Shown here one piece after another: positions 46,033-54,661 of a stretch of 64,000 nucleotides of DNA. The stretch spans positions 175,058-239,057 of the forward strand of contig NZ_BMSE01000014.1 in assembly GCF_014648995.1 (NCBI RefSeq), written 5' to 3'. Under the pieces are notes generated by a model. That model was not told where the DNA came from. It ran no database searches and saw nothing but the letters and a program-made list of their open reading frames with translations. Position numbers and translations under genes: made by a program. This DNA comes from Streptomyces massasporeus. Lineage in GTDB: Bacteria > Actinomycetota > Actinomycetes > Streptomycetales > Streptomycetaceae. Every line of letters starts with the position of its first letter. The stretch's first letter is position 1.

Positions 46033-46554
46033 ATGGACCGTCGCCCCGTCCGCCGGCGCATAGCCGTCGCCGCCACCGCAGTCCTGGTCGCCGGCACCCT
46101 CGCCCTCGGCGCCGGGGTCGCCGGAGCCGATTCCCAGGGCAGGGGCAACAAGCACGCCAAGCCGGTGACCAAGGGGCAGGTGCTCGGACTCTTCGACCGC
46201 TGGAACGCCGCGCTGCGGACCGGTGACCCGGACAAGGTCGCCGACCTGTACGCGAAGGACGCGGTCCTGCTGCCGACCGTCTCCAACCAGGTGCGTACGG
46301 ACAGAGCCGGGATCGTCGACTACTTCGAGCACTTCCTGCGGAACAAGCCGGTCGGCACGAAGGTCGAGTCCGTCGTCAACGTCCTCGACCGCGACACCGT
46401 CATCGACACCGGCGTCTACGAGTTCGTGCTCACCGACCACGGCACGGGCGAGAAGAGCACCGTCAAGGCCCGCTACACCTACGCCTACGAGAAGCAGCCG
46501 AACGGCACGTGGCTCATCGTGAACCACCACTCCTCGAAGATGCCGCAGGGCTGA
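46033..46554 (+). CDS. Secreted NTF2-like protein (SgcJ/EcaC family)
   Basis: A 173-aa protein. The signal peptide MDRRPVRRRIAVAATAVLVA continues GTLALGAGVAGA, with cleavage likely after GAGVAGA. The mature domain is an NTF2/SnoaL-like cone: VLGLFDRWNAALRTGDPDKV, LYAKDAVLLPTVSNQVRTDR, GIVDYFEHFLRNKPVG, then strands VINTGVYEFV-type and RYTYAYEKQPNGTWLIVNHH. The fold binds small hydrophobic ligands or self-associates (CaMKII association domain relatives). GGAG lies 5 nt before the ATG. Six bases separate it from the convergent kinase gene. Confidence 0.86.
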   Translation: MDRRPVRRRIAVAATAVLVAGTLALGAGVAGADSQGRGNKHAKPVTKGQVLGLFDRWNAALRTGDPDKVADLYAKDAVLLPTVSNQVRTDRAGIVDYFEHFLRNKPVGTKVESVVNVLDRDTVIDTGVYEFVLTDHGTGEKSTVKARYTYAYEKQPNGTWLIVNHHSSKMPQG

Positions 46555-46560
46555 GCCGGT

Positions 46561-47919
46561 TCAGCCGCCGCCCCGGTGGGACGCCCGCAGCGTGATCGTC
46601 ACGCACAGGCCACCACCGGGCGTGTCCGTCAGCGTCACGGTCCCGCCGTCGTCCGTCGCCAGCTGTCTGACGACGGCCAGACCGAGGCCGGAGCCGGACT
46701 TGCCGGTCAGGCCCTGGCCGCGCCAGAAGCGGTCGAAGGCGCGGGACTTCTCGGTGTCCGACATGCCGGGCCCCTCGTCCAGGACCGACACCCCCACCAC
46801 ATCGCCCCGGGGCTCCACCCGCACGGTGATCGTCCCGCCGTCGGGCGAGACCTCCAGGGCGTTGGAGAGCACGTTGTCCAGCATCTGGTCCAGATGACCG
46901 GGGCCGGCCAGCACAGACGGCCGGCCGTCGATACTCCCCCTGAGCGCGATGGTGACTCCGCGCTCGTCGGCGGCCGGTCTCCACACGGCGAGCCGTTCCC
47001 GCACGATGTCCATCAGCGGGAGCGGCTCGGCCGCCGTCACCTTCGCCTCGGCCCGGGCCAGCACCAGCAGCCCGCTGACCAGCCGGCTCATCCGGACGAC
47101 CTCCGCCGTCGCCTGCTCCACGTCCTCCCGTACGAACTCGTCGTCCGTCCCGTCGGCGATGTTGTCCAGGGACAGCCGCAACGCCGTGAGCGGGGTGCGC
47201 AGTTGGTGAGAGGCGTCCGCGACGAAGATGCGCTGGGCCGCGATCAGGGTGTCCAGCCGTTCCGCGCCCTGGTTGAGGGTGCGCGCCAGGGTCTGGGTCT
47301 CGGGCGGGCCCGTCACGGGGGAGCGGGCGGTCAGATCGCCGTCGCTGAACTTGCTGGCCATGTCGTTGAGCTGACGCAGCGGGCGGGTGAGGCGCCGGGC
47401 CACCCCGACGCCGAGCAGGGCGGCCACCCCGAGCACGAGCACGGCGAGGACCGCTCGGAAGCCCCAGATCTGCCAGAGCCGGCTGGTCATCTCGTCGGTG
47501 GAGTACACGATGCGTACGGCGCCGGTGATCCGGTCCGTGCCGGCCGCGCGGGCGGGCACCGTGATCACCAGCTCGGGGCCCCAGATGAAGGAGGAGCCCC
47601 AGTCGGTCGTGGGCCTGCCGTCCTCCAGCGCGCGGGTCAGTGCCGCGTCCGCCGCCGGGTGCGGCAGGTCCGCCGGGCAACCCGCGGTGCGGGTCACCTG
47701 AATCTCGTCGTCGTAGGCCTTGGCCATCTCCTCCAGGGCCTGGCAGGAGGCGGCCCGGCCGTCGCCCAGCAGCAGGGCCATGGCGTCGGCCTCGCGCATG
47801 ACGGCCGACCGGGTGTCGTCCCGCAGCTGGTCCGTGAGCGTGAACGCCACCGGCACGGTGAACAGCGCGATGGCGACGGCGACGAGCAGGACGTAGCTGC
47901 GGACGAGCTGGCGGATCAT
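46561..47919 (-). CDS. Sensor histidine kinase, OmpR-partner type (HAMP-HisKA)
   Basis: A 452-aa kinase. Helix 1 is at 9-29 and helix 2 at 153-174, enclosing a sensor domain of about 120 residues outside the membrane that carries two cysteines (C59, C81). HAMP follows (RRLTRPLRQLNDMASKF), then the phosphate-accepting H238 in ADASHQLRTPLTALRLSLDN, N box DNVLSNALEVSPDG, G1 VLDEGPGMSDTEK and G2 GKSGSGLGLAVVRQLAT. It lies downstream of its response regulator with a 4-nt overlap. The possible disulphide in the sensor domain hints at a redox or envelope signal, which is inference only. Confidence 0.93.
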   Translation of the reverse strand: MIRQLVRSYVLLVAVAIALFTVPVAFTLTDQLRDDTRSAVMREADAMALLLGDGRAASCQALEEMAKAYDDEIQVTRTAGCPADLPHPAADAALTRALEDGRPTTDWGSSFIWGPELVITVPARAAGTDRITGAVRIVYSTDEMTSRLWQIWGFRAVLAVLVLGVAALLGVGVARRLTRPLRQLNDMASKFSDGDLTARSPVTGPPETQTLARTLNQGAERLDTLIAAQRIFVADASHQLRTPLTALRLSLDNIADGTDDEFVREDVEQATAEVVRMSRLVSGLLVLARAEAKVTAAEPLPLMDIVRERLAVWRPAADERGVTIALRGSIDGRPSVLAGPGHLDQMLDNVLSNALEVSPDGGTITVRVEPRGDVVGVSVLDEGPGMSDTEKSRAFDRFWRGQGLTGKSGSGLGLAVVRQLATDDGGTVTLTDTPGGGLCVTITLRASHRGGG

Positions 47920-48620
47920 GAGGTGGTGCCGTCCCCGTCGGCGTCCTTCGCGATCTCCAGCCGGAAGCCGACCCCGCGCACCGCCTCGATCGTGACCGCC
48001 CCCGCGAGCTTGCGCCGCAGCGCCGCCACGTGCACGTCCAGCGTCTTCGTCGGCCCGAACCAGTTCGCGTCCCAGACCGCTTCCATGATCTGCTCGCGCG
48101 ACATCAGCGCCCCGGGCTCCTCGGTGAGGAAGGCCAGCAGGTCGTACTCCTTGGGCGCGAGGGCGACCTCCTCGCCGTCCAGGCGTACCCGGGCCGCCTT
48201 GCGGTCGATCGTCAGGCGGGTGCCGTAGCGGTCGGGGCCGGCGTCGGGCGTCCCGGCGGGGGTGCGGGGCCGCGTGCGGCGCATGACCGCCCTTATCCGC
48301 GCGATGACCTCACGGACGCCGAACGGCTTGGAGACGTAGTCGTCCGCACCGAGCTCCAGCCCGACCACCCGGTCGGTCTCGTCGCTGCGGGCGCTGATCA
48401 CGATGATCGGGACGTCGCCCCGCTCGCGCAGCGCCTTGCAGACGTCCAGCCCGTCGGTGTCGGGCAGGCCGAGGTCCAGCAGGACGACGTCGTACGGACC
48501 CTCGTGCTCGAGAGCCGCCCCGCCCGTGGTGACCCACTCGACCTCGAAGCCGTAGCGCCTGAGGCCACGGCGCAGGGACTCGGCGACCGGTTCATCGTCT
48601 TCCACCAGGAGTACGCGCAC
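47916..48620 (-). CDS. OmpR/PhoB-family response regulator
   Basis: A 234-aa regulator. The receiver has the acidic pair in LLVEDDEPVAESL, phospho-acceptor D49 in VVLLDLGLPDTDG, S in IIVISARSDETDR and K in YVSKPFGVRE. The winged helix has LAPKEYDLLAFLTEEPGALM and the recognition helix TKTLDVHVAALRRKL, ending VRGVGFRLE. It is first gene of the pair; its GTG lies 6 nt after TAGGGT, so it is leaderless. Likely autoregulated, but no clear direct repeat of an OmpR type is visible in the short upstream gap. Confidence 0.95.
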   Translation of the reverse strand: MRVLLVEDDEPVAESLRRGLRRYGFEVEWVTTGGAALEHEGPYDVVLLDLGLPDTDGLDVCKALRERGDVPIIVISARSDETDRVVGLELGADDYVSKPFGVREVIARIRAVMRRTRPRTPAGTPDAGPDRYGTRLTIDRKAARVRLDGEEVALAPKEYDLLAFLTEEPGALMSREQIMEAVWDANWFGPTKTLDVHVAALRRKLAGAVTIEAVRGVGFRLEIAKDADGDGTTS

Positions 48621-48626
48621 AGCCGA

Positions 48627-48632
48627 ACCCTA
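48627..48632 (-). promoter_or_regulatory. -10 box of a leaderless promoter for the OmpR-type regulator gene
   Basis: Reverse-strand TAGGGT, 6 nt, then the GTG at 48620. Confidence 0.5.
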
Positions 48633-48854
48633 GTGCTTGAAAGTTGTGTGATCGGGGCCGCGGCTCGTGCGATTGTGACGCCGGGCACTTTCCCGAGTGG
48701 CCGGTGCCCAGATGGGCATGAGCGACTCTGGACGGGCGGCCCGAGATCTCACCATGCGATATCGCGGAGGGGTTTTTCGGACGCTCGTTAGACTGAGCCG
48801 ACCGCGGTACGAATGCGTATGAGCGGATAGAGACGGATTGAGCGAGGAGCGCAC

Positions 48855-50144
48855 GTGGGCCTTGTCGTGCAGAAGTACGGAGGCTCCTCCGTAGCCGATG
48901 CCGAGGGCATCAAGCGCGTCGCCAAGCGAATCGTGGAAGCGAAGCAGAACGGCAACCAGGTGGTTGCCGTGGTTTCCGCGATGGGCGACACGACGGACGA
49001 GCTGATCGATCTCGCCGAGCAGGTTTCCCCGATGCCTGCCGGGCGCGAGCTCGACATGCTGCTGACCGCCGGAGAGCGGATCTCCATGGCCCTGCTGGCC
49101 ATGGCGATCAAAAAGCTGGGCCACGAGGCCCAGTCGTTCACCGGCAGCCAGGCGGGTGTCATCACCGACTCGGTCCACAACAAGGCCCGGATCATCGACG
49201 TCACGCCGGGCCGGATCAAGACCTCGGTGGACGAGGGCAACATCGCGATCGTGGCCGGTTTCCAGGGTGTCTCCCAGGACACCAAGGACATCACCACGCT
49301 CGGCCGTGGCGGCTCCGACACCACGGCGGTGGCTCTCGCCGCCGCCCTCGACGCCGACGTCTGTGAGATCTACACCGACGTCGACGGCGTCTTCACCGCC
49401 GACCCGCGCGTGGTGAAGAAGGCCCGGAAGATCGACTGGATCTCCTTCGAGGACATGCTCGAACTGGCGGCTTCCGGGTCGAAGGTGCTGCTCCACCGCT
49501 GTGTGGAGTACGCCCGCCGGTACAACATCCCGATCCACGTCCGGTCCAGCTTCAGCGGACTTCAGGGCACGTGGGTCAGCAGCGAGCCAGTCGTTCGCAC
49601 GACACAGCAAGGGGAAAAGCAGGTGGAGCAGGCTCTCATCTCCGGTGTCGCGCACGACACCTCCGAGGCCAAGGTCACGGTCGTCGGCGTGCCGGACAAG
49701 CCGGGCGAGGCGGCCTCGATCTTCCGCACGATCGCCGACGCCGAGATCAACATCGACATGGTCGTGCAGAACGTGTCCGCGGCCTCCACGGGCCTGACGG
49801 ACATCTCCTTCACGCTGCCGAAGACCGAGGGCCGCAAGGCCATCGACGCGCTCGAGAAGAACAAGTCCGGCATCGGCTTCGACTCGCTGCGCTACGACGA
49901 CCAGATCGGCAAGATCTCCCTCGTCGGCGCCGGCATGAAGACCAACCCGGGCGTCACGGCCGACTTCTTCACGGCCCTGTCCGACGCCGGCGTGAACATC
50001 GAGCTGATCTCGACCTCCGAGATCCGCATCTCGGTCGTCACCCGCGCCGACGACGTCCCCGAGGCCGTCCGCGCCGTGCACTCCGCGTTCGGGCTCGACT
50101 CCGACAGCGACGAGGCAGTCGTCTACGGAGGCACCGGCCGCTGA
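48855..50144 (+). CDS. ask: Aspartate kinase, alpha subunit (with internal beta start)
   Basis: Phosphorylates aspartate, the entry to lysine/DAP, methionine and threonine synthesis; 429 aa. It opens VVQKYGGSSVADAEGIKRVA, with GRGGSDTTAVALAAALDADV, EIYTDVDGVFTADPR and EDMLELAASGSKVLLHRCVE, then two ACT domains (for example VVGVPDKPGEAASIFRTIAD and VGAGMKTNPGVTADFFTAL). GTG with GAGGAG upstream. An in-frame GTG at codon 257 (49623) preceded by AAGGGG at 8 nt would give a beta subunit of 173 residues holding only the ACT domains, as known for Corynebacterium LysC and Bacillus LysC. asd follows with a 1-nt overlap. Confidence 0.96.
   Translation: MGLVVQKYGGSSVADAEGIKRVAKRIVEAKQNGNQVVAVVSAMGDTTDELIDLAEQVSPMPAGRELDMLLTAGERISMALLAMAIKKLGHEAQSFTGSQAGVITDSVHNKARIIDVTPGRIKTSVDEGNIAIVAGFQGVSQDTKDITTLGRGGSDTTAVALAAALDADVCEIYTDVDGVFTADPRVVKKARKIDWISFEDMLELAASGSKVLLHRCVEYARRYNIPIHVRSSFSGLQGTWVSSEPVVRTTQQGEKQVEQALISGVAHDTSEAKVTVVGVPDKPGEAASIFRTIADAEINIDMVVQNVSAASTGLTDISFTLPKTEGRKAIDALEKNKSGIGFDSLRYDDQIGKISLVGAGMKTNPGVTADFFTALSDAGVNIELISTSEIRISVVTRADDVPEAVRAVHSAFGLDSDSDEAVVYGGTGR
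49623..50144 (+). CDS. Aspartate kinase beta subunit (in-frame internal start)
   Basis: GTG 49623 is codon 257 of ask and has AAGGGG 8 nt upstream. The 173-aa product, starting MEQALISGVAHDTSEAKVTV, contains only the regulatory ACT domains that bind lysine and threonine. The length is almost the same as the 172-residue LysC beta of Corynebacterium glutamicum. Confidence 0.7.
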   Translation: MEQALISGVAHDTSEAKVTVVGVPDKPGEAASIFRTIADAEINIDMVVQNVSAASTGLTDISFTLPKTEGRKAIDALEKNKSGIGFDSLRYDDQIGKISLVGAGMKTNPGVTADFFTALSDAGVNIELISTSEIRISVVTRADDVPEAVRAVHSAFGLDSDSDEAVVYGGTGR

Positions 50145-51229
50145 TGGCCGATCTCCGACAGGACGCCCGGACCGTACGGTCCGGGCGTCCGACGCTTGCC
50201 GTGGTGGGGGCGACCGGTGCCGTCGGCACGGTCATGCTCCGGATCCTGTCCCAGCGGGCGGACATCTGGGGCGAGATCCGGCTCATCGCCTCCCCGCGCT
50301 CCGTCGGCCGCAAACTGACCGTGCGCGGCGAGGAGACCGAGGTCCTCGCGCTCACCGAGGAGGCCTTCGACGGGGTCGACGTCGCCATGTTCGACGTCCC
50401 CGACGAGGTCGCCGAGCGGTGGGCGCCCGTCGCCGCCGCCAAGGGCGCGGTGGTCGTCGACAACTCCGGCGTGTTCCGGATGGATCCGGACGTGCCGCTC
50501 GTCGTGCCCGAGGTCAACCCGCACGCCGTGCGGATGCGGCCCCGCGGGATCATCGCCAACCCCAGCTGCACGACCCTCTCCATGATCGTCGCCCTGGGCG
50601 CGCTGCACGCCGAGTTCGGGTTGCGCGCGCTGGTCGCCTCCTCGTACCAGGCCGTCAGCGGCGCCGGGCGCACCGGTGTGGAGACCCTGCGCCGGCAGCT
50701 GTCCCTGGTCGCCGGCACGGAACTGGGCACCCACCCCGGCGACGTACGCCGGGCCGTCGGGGACCACACCGGACCGTTCCCGGAGCCGGTCGCGCTGAAC
50801 GTCGTGCCGTGGGCCGGCACGGCGCAGGAGGACGGCTGGTCCTCGGAGGAGCTGAAGGTGCGGGACGAGTCCCGCAAGATCCTCGGCCTGCCGAACCTCC
50901 CCGTGGCCGTCACCTGTGTCCGGGTGCCGGTGATCACCACCCACTCCCTGACCGTGCACGCCCGTTTCGAGGGCGAGGTCACCGTCGACAAGGCGCGCGA
51001 GATCCTCGCCACGGCGCCCGGGGTCGTGCTGTTCGACAACCCGGCCGCGGGGGAGTTCCCGACCCCCGCCGACGTGGTCGGCACCGACCCGACCTGGGTC
51101 GGGCGGGTCCGGCGGGCGCTGGACGACCCCACGGCGCTCGAACTGTTCGTGTGCGGGGACAACCTGCGCAAGGGTTCCGCGCTCAACACCGCGCAGATCG
51201 CCGAGGTGGTCGCGGCCGAGCTGTCCTGA
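50144..51229 (+). CDS. asd: Aspartate-semialdehyde dehydrogenase
   Basis: NADPH-dependent reduction of aspartyl phosphate to the semialdehyde, the second step after ask; 361 aa, slightly long. The nucleotide-binding start is LAVVGATGAVGTVMLRIL, the catalytic cysteine is C142 in IIANPSCTTLSMIVAL, and the late active-site block is VRVPVITTHSLTVHARFEGE. The first 15 residues are an extra, poorly conserved tail. Its ATG shares an A with the ask stop (TGATG), so it is translated by reinitiation. A strong hairpin 170 nt downstream may end the operon. Confidence 0.96.
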   Translation: MADLRQDARTVRSGRPTLAVVGATGAVGTVMLRILSQRADIWGEIRLIASPRSVGRKLTVRGEETEVLALTEEAFDGVDVAMFDVPDEVAERWAPVAAAKGAVVVDNSGVFRMDPDVPLVVPEVNPHAVRMRPRGIIANPSCTTLSMIVALGALHAEFGLRALVASSYQAVSGAGRTGVETLRRQLSLVAGTELGTHPGDVRRAVGDHTGPFPEPVALNVVPWAGTAQEDGWSSEELKVRDESRKILGLPNLPVAVTCVRVPVITTHSLTVHARFEGEVTVDKAREILATAPGVVLFDNPAAGEFPTPADVVGTDPTWVGRVRRALDDPTALELFVCGDNLRKGSALNTAQIAEVVAAELS

Positions 51230-51670
51230 CGAGGCGGAGCGGTCCTGACCGGGTGGTCGCCCGGGTTTCGTGAAGTTTCGCGGCGCGGAAACCCCCAGAC
51301 CGATGTCAGAGACGGTTTGTAGGATCTGTGCACGACATGTGAGCCGGTCCATGGTCCGGACCACTTGTTCGTGGCGCTTCGGCATCAGAGGATTTATCTC
51401 CCCGTCCTCCGCAACCGTGCGGAGGGCGGGGAGCGTCTTTGCGGTCGCCCTTCGGCCGTGGGAGCGCTTCATCAGGCGTGGGGACGCCTGGAACCGGGCG
51501 TGGGGACGTCCGTTCATATTTGGACATAGGGGAAGAGCGGGACGCATGAGGGCATTTGATGCACCATCGGTTGTGCTGCCTGACGCGGGTAGACCGTCGA
51601 CGGCGACGGTCGGCGTGAAAGTGACGCCCGGCACGTACAACCCTCACGGGGGTCAGCGTGTCAAACAAGC
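51230..51670. other. 441-bp gene-free stretch before the sigma factor
   Basis: No convincing coding frame. It holds TAGGAT at 51318-51323 as a possible -10, a GGTCCATGGTCCGGACC inverted repeat near 51343, the hairpin at 51398-51433 and a direct repeat of GCGTGGGGACG (51477 and 51499). If transcription starts near 51330, the sigma gene has a structured leader of about 340 nt. Confidence 0.45.
51398..51433 (+). terminator. Strong hairpin: asd terminator or leader attenuator
   Basis: CTCCCCGTCCTCCGCA (51398-51413) pairs with TGCGGAGGGCGGGGAG (51418-51433) over 16 positions with one G-U and an ACCG loop, followed by CGTCTTTG. Confidence 0.75.
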
Positions 51671-52345
51671 GTGGCAGAGGTACTCGACTTCAGCGCGGCA
51701 CGCGGCACGGTCCTTCGACCGCCCCGTCCGGCGGCTCTACGACCCCGCATGGCCGGTACGCCCGGTGGCATGCCGGTGATCGCGCCCGTGCCCGCAGCGC
51801 GGCCGGCCCGCATCCCCAGTCAGCGCGACGGCGCGGAGGACGGCCTCGCGGCCGGCACCACCGTCGACCACCTCACCGAGACCTACCGGGCGCACTACCG
51901 CTCGCTGCTGGGTCTCGCCGCGCTCCTCCTCGACGACACCGCCTCCTGCGAGGACGTCGTCCAGGAGGCCTTCATCCGTGTCCACTCCGCCCGCAAGCGG
52001 GTGCGCGACCCCGAGAAGACCCTGGCGTACCTGCGCCAGACCGTCGTCAACCTCTCGCGCTCCGCGCTGCGCCGCCGCATACTCGGCCTGAAGCTGCTGT
52101 CGAAGCCCATGCCCGACATGGCCAGCGCCGAGGAAGGTGCCTACGACCAGCTGGAGCGCGACTCCCTCATCAAGGCGATGAAGGGGCTGCAGCGCCGCCA
52201 GCGCGAGGTGCTGGTGCTGCGCTACTTCGCGGACATGACCGAGGCGCAGGTCGCCGAGACGCTCGGCATATCGCTGGGCTCGGTCAAGGCCTATGGCTCG
52301 CGCGGTATCGCGGCGCTCCGGATCGCCATGGAGGCGCCGGCATGA
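51671..52345 (+). CDS. RNA polymerase sigma factor, SigE family (sigma-70 group 4)
   Basis: A 224-aa sigma factor. A variable N-terminus of about 65 residues is followed by region 2 (LTETYRAHYRSLLGLAALLL, CEDVVQEAFIRVHSARKRV, TLAYLRQTVVNLSRSALRRR) and region 4 (LQRRQREVLVLRYFADMTEA, QVAETLGISLGSVKAYGSRG). The wording matches the Streptomyces SigE-type group of ECF-like factors. The GTG start lacks a good RBS at ideal spacing; GTG 51658 belongs to another frame. The next gene overlaps by 4 nt and encodes a membrane protein that may serve as its anti-sigma or sensor. A long structured leader is likely. Confidence 0.9.
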   Translation: MAEVLDFSAARGTVLRPPRPAALRPRMAGTPGGMPVIAPVPAARPARIPSQRDGAEDGLAAGTTVDHLTETYRAHYRSLLGLAALLLDDTASCEDVVQEAFIRVHSARKRVRDPEKTLAYLRQTVVNLSRSALRRRILGLKLLSKPMPDMASAEEGAYDQLERDSLIKAMKGLQRRQREVLVLRYFADMTEAQVAETLGISLGSVKAYGSRGIAALRIAMEAPA

Positions 52346-53511
52346 GTGACGGCAACGGCACGGGCGGCAACGGGCGCGACCGCCCCGAGCCCGCCGAGCG
52401 CCTCGACGAGCGACAGGCGCCGACCAGGCTCCACGGGCAAGATCCGAAGCAATCGCACGCTGGGAACGGAACTGTGAACCACGGCCCCGACGACCAGAGC
52501 CCCGACGGGTTCGACTCGGACGAGCTGGACCTGCGCAGGATGCTGCACCAGGTGGTGCAGGAGGTGGAACCGCGCGACGGCACCCTGGACTACCTCCGCA
52601 AGGCGGTACCGCAGCGGCGGACCCGCAAGCGGCAGGCCGTCGTCGGCATGGCCGCCGCCGCGCTCTTCATCGGCACCGCCATCCCCGCCCTGGTGCACGT
52701 CTCCAACGCCACCGGCTCCGACGCCAACCCGTCCGTCGCCGGACACGCCTCCGAGACCCAGGGCGGCGCGAGCCAGGGCAAGGGCCCGGACGGCGGCGAG
52801 AGCACCGCGGGCGGCTCCTCCGGCAAGGCCGAGGGCAAGGACAAGGGCGACAAGAAGGAGAAGGACAAGGGCAAGGGATCCGGCGCCTCCACGGGCGCGT
52901 CCCAGGGCGCCGGCCCCTCCTCCACCACCGCCGCCGGTACCCCGGCGTGCACCCCGGCCCAGCTCGGCCCCGCCTCCGGAAGCAGCAACGCCCCCGACTC
53001 CACGGGCGCGGTCTCCGGCTCCTTCCGCGTCATCAACGTCTCCGGCGCGGCCTGCACGGTCACCGGCCCCGGCTCGGTAGCCGCGCTGCCGCAGGGCGCC
53101 GCCGACATGAGCAAGGTCGGCTCGGCCCGGCACGCCGCGGGCGACGCGGCGGCCGGTCTGCTGCCCGACCCCTCCCTGGAGGCCGCCCAGCTGGTCCTCC
53201 AGCCGGGCATCGGCTACGACGTGAAGTTCGCCTGGGTCCCCTCCGAGACCTGCCCCACCCCCGGCGGCAGCGTCGGCGGCCCCGACCCCACCCCCGACCC
53301 CACCCCGTCGGACGACCCGGCGGCCACGGGCGGCACCTCCACCGGCGGCGACACCGGCACGGCCCCCCAGCTCGTCAGGGAGGACGGCACGGTCGACGGC
53401 AGCGTGGCCGTGACGTACACCCCGGTCACGGGCTCGGGCGCGACGTCGGTGACGGTGTCCAACGCGTGCGCGGGGACGGTGTACTGGACGGGCGTGCTGG
53501 CGGGCGCGTAA
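52342..53511 (+). CDS. Single-pass membrane protein partner of the sigma factor
   Basis: A 389-aa protein coupled to the sigma gene by ATGA. The cytoplasmic part (1-103) contains LDLRRMLHQVVQEVEPRDGT and LDYLRKAVPQRRTRKRQ, a helical stretch that could bind the sigma factor. One helix AVVGMAAAALFIGTAIPALV (about 104-123) follows. Outside is a Lys/Glu/Gly-rich low-complexity stalk (GKAEGKDKGDKKEKDKGKG) and a domain of about 200 residues with paired cysteines (CTPAQLGPAS, ACTVTGPGSV, SETCPTPGG, NACAGTVYW), resembling DUF4232-type immunoglobulin-like domains. No classical zinc-binding HxxxCxxC anti-sigma motif is present. Anti-sigma function is inferred only from position. Confidence 0.72.
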   Translation: MSDGNGTGGNGRDRPEPAERLDERQAPTRLHGQDPKQSHAGNGTVNHGPDDQSPDGFDSDELDLRRMLHQVVQEVEPRDGTLDYLRKAVPQRRTRKRQAVVGMAAAALFIGTAIPALVHVSNATGSDANPSVAGHASETQGGASQGKGPDGGESTAGGSSGKAEGKDKGDKKEKDKGKGSGASTGASQGAGPSSTTAAGTPACTPAQLGPASGSSNAPDSTGAVSGSFRVINVSGAACTVTGPGSVAALPQGAADMSKVGSARHAAGDAAAGLLPDPSLEAAQLVLQPGIGYDVKFAWVPSETCPTPGGSVGGPDPTPDPTPSDDPAATGGTSTGGDTGTAPQLVREDGTVDGSVAVTYTPVTGSGATSVTVSNACAGTVYWTGVLAGA

Positions 53512-53516
53512 CGCCC

Positions 53517-53645
53517 TCAGCTGTGGGCATGCGTGTCGCGCCCCCTCGGTTGCGGGCATGCGTCCCGCTGAGGGCGGCGCCCGTCCCAAGGAGAGCGGCA
53601 CCCCGCTACGCCGGGCCGCGCACCCACCCGGCCCGGGCTGAGACG
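53517..53645. repeat. Dispersed convergent-gap repeat, copy 2 (decayed)
   Basis: Two GGGCATGCGT blocks (53525 and 53554), then GCGGCACCCCGCTACGCCGG and GCGCACCCACCCGGCCCGGG, in the same order as copies 1 and 3. It lies between convergent genes and contains no gene. Confidence 0.65.
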
Positions 53646-53692
53646 CCCTCACTCCACGTCGGACCCACGGGCCACGGCCGCCCGGACGCCGC

Positions 53693-54487
53693 TCACTTCA
53701 CCGCGGCGTCCACGGCGACGGGCTCCTCGTCCGCCACCAGCCCCAGCTCCGCGTCGCGTACGGACTCCACCTCGCGCCGCAGCAGCCGGAACCACATGAA
53801 GATCACGAACCCCACGAAGGCGAACCACTCGGCCGTGTAACCCAGGTTCTGGAAGGCCTTCAGGTCCAGCCCCGAGTCCGGCGGCGCGGCGGCCGGCACG
53901 GCCTTCATGCCCGAGTCGCCCTTCGCCAGCGTGACCCACGCGTCGTACACGTCGTACGGCACCAGGTTCACCAACGACGCCGCGCTGATCGCCGCGGTCT
54001 GCCCGGCCGGCAGCCCGCCCTGCGCGACGACGCCGTTGTCCCCCGGCGTCTCCGACGCCTGCAGCGCACCGATGACCGTGACCTCACCGGCCGGGGCAGC
54101 GGGAACCTTCGCCTTGTCGGCGGAACCGGGCAGCCAGCCCCGTACCACCGGCAGCGCCTCACCCGAGCCGGTCCGCAGCAGCGTCAGCACGTAGAAACCC
54201 TGCCTGCCGTCGAGCTCCCGCCCGGGCACCAGCAGCTGCTTGCCGTACGTCCCGCTCGCGGTGACCAGCTTCCCGGACGTCGCCTTGTCCACCGGCAGCA
54301 TGTCCTTCAGCGGCCGGGGCGCCTCGTGCCGGGCCTCGGACACCTGCTCGGTCGCGGCCTGGTGATCCTGCACGCGGTCCTCGAACCGGCCCAGCTGCCA
54401 GGACCCCATGAAGATGCAGAAGGGGATGGACAACAGCACGAAGACGTTGATCCCCCACCATCGGGGCGTCAGCAGAAACCGGTACAC
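53693..54487 (-). CDS. SURF1 family cytochrome oxidase biogenesis protein
   Basis: A 264-aa membrane protein with helix 1 near the N-terminus (WWGINVFVLLSIPFCIFMGS) and the SURF1 signature WQLGRFEDRVQDH. The external domain holds VTASGTYGKQLLVPGRELDG and GWLPGSADKAKVPAAPAGEV, and a second helix EWFAFVGFVIFMWFRLLRRE lies near the C-terminus. SURF1/Shy1 proteins help insert haem a into cytochrome c oxidase. No cox genes are adjacent. The GTG lies 6 nt after TACCGT, so it is leaderless. Confidence 0.93.
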   Translation of the reverse strand: MYRFLLTPRWWGINVFVLLSIPFCIFMGSWQLGRFEDRVQDHQAATEQVSEARHEAPRPLKDMLPVDKATSGKLVTASGTYGKQLLVPGRELDGRQGFYVLTLLRTGSGEALPVVRGWLPGSADKAKVPAAPAGEVTVIGALQASETPGDNGVVAQGGLPAGQTAAISAASLVNLVPYDVYDAWVTLAKGDSGMKAVPAAAPPDSGLDLKAFQNLGYTAEWFAFVGFVIFMWFRLLRREVESVRDAELGLVADEEPVAVDAAVK

Positions 54488-54493
54488 ACCCCC

Positions 54494-54499
54494 ACGGTA
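54494..54499 (-). promoter_or_regulatory. -10 box of a leaderless promoter for the SURF1 gene
   Basis: Reverse-strand TACCGT, 6 nt, then the GTG at 54487. Confidence 0.5.
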
Positions 54500-54661
54500 C
54501 GGGGGTGCCGGGCAGGGCCCGGCTGCGGGGTCGGCAACGGGGCGGGGGCGTCGGGCGGTTCCGGACGCCGTGCCGCTCAGTACCGCTCGGTCAGGTGCTC
54601 CCGGCCCGCCGGGGGCTCGACGGCACGGGCCAGAAGCCTGCGCGAACGCCCCGGCCGAGGC

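Noticed and set aside
51658..53511. 617-aa frame with a GTG near a GGGGGT box, overlapping the sigma factor
   Set aside because: Its first half is Arg/Pro-rich shadow of the sigma gene; the second half is the true membrane protein starting at 52342.
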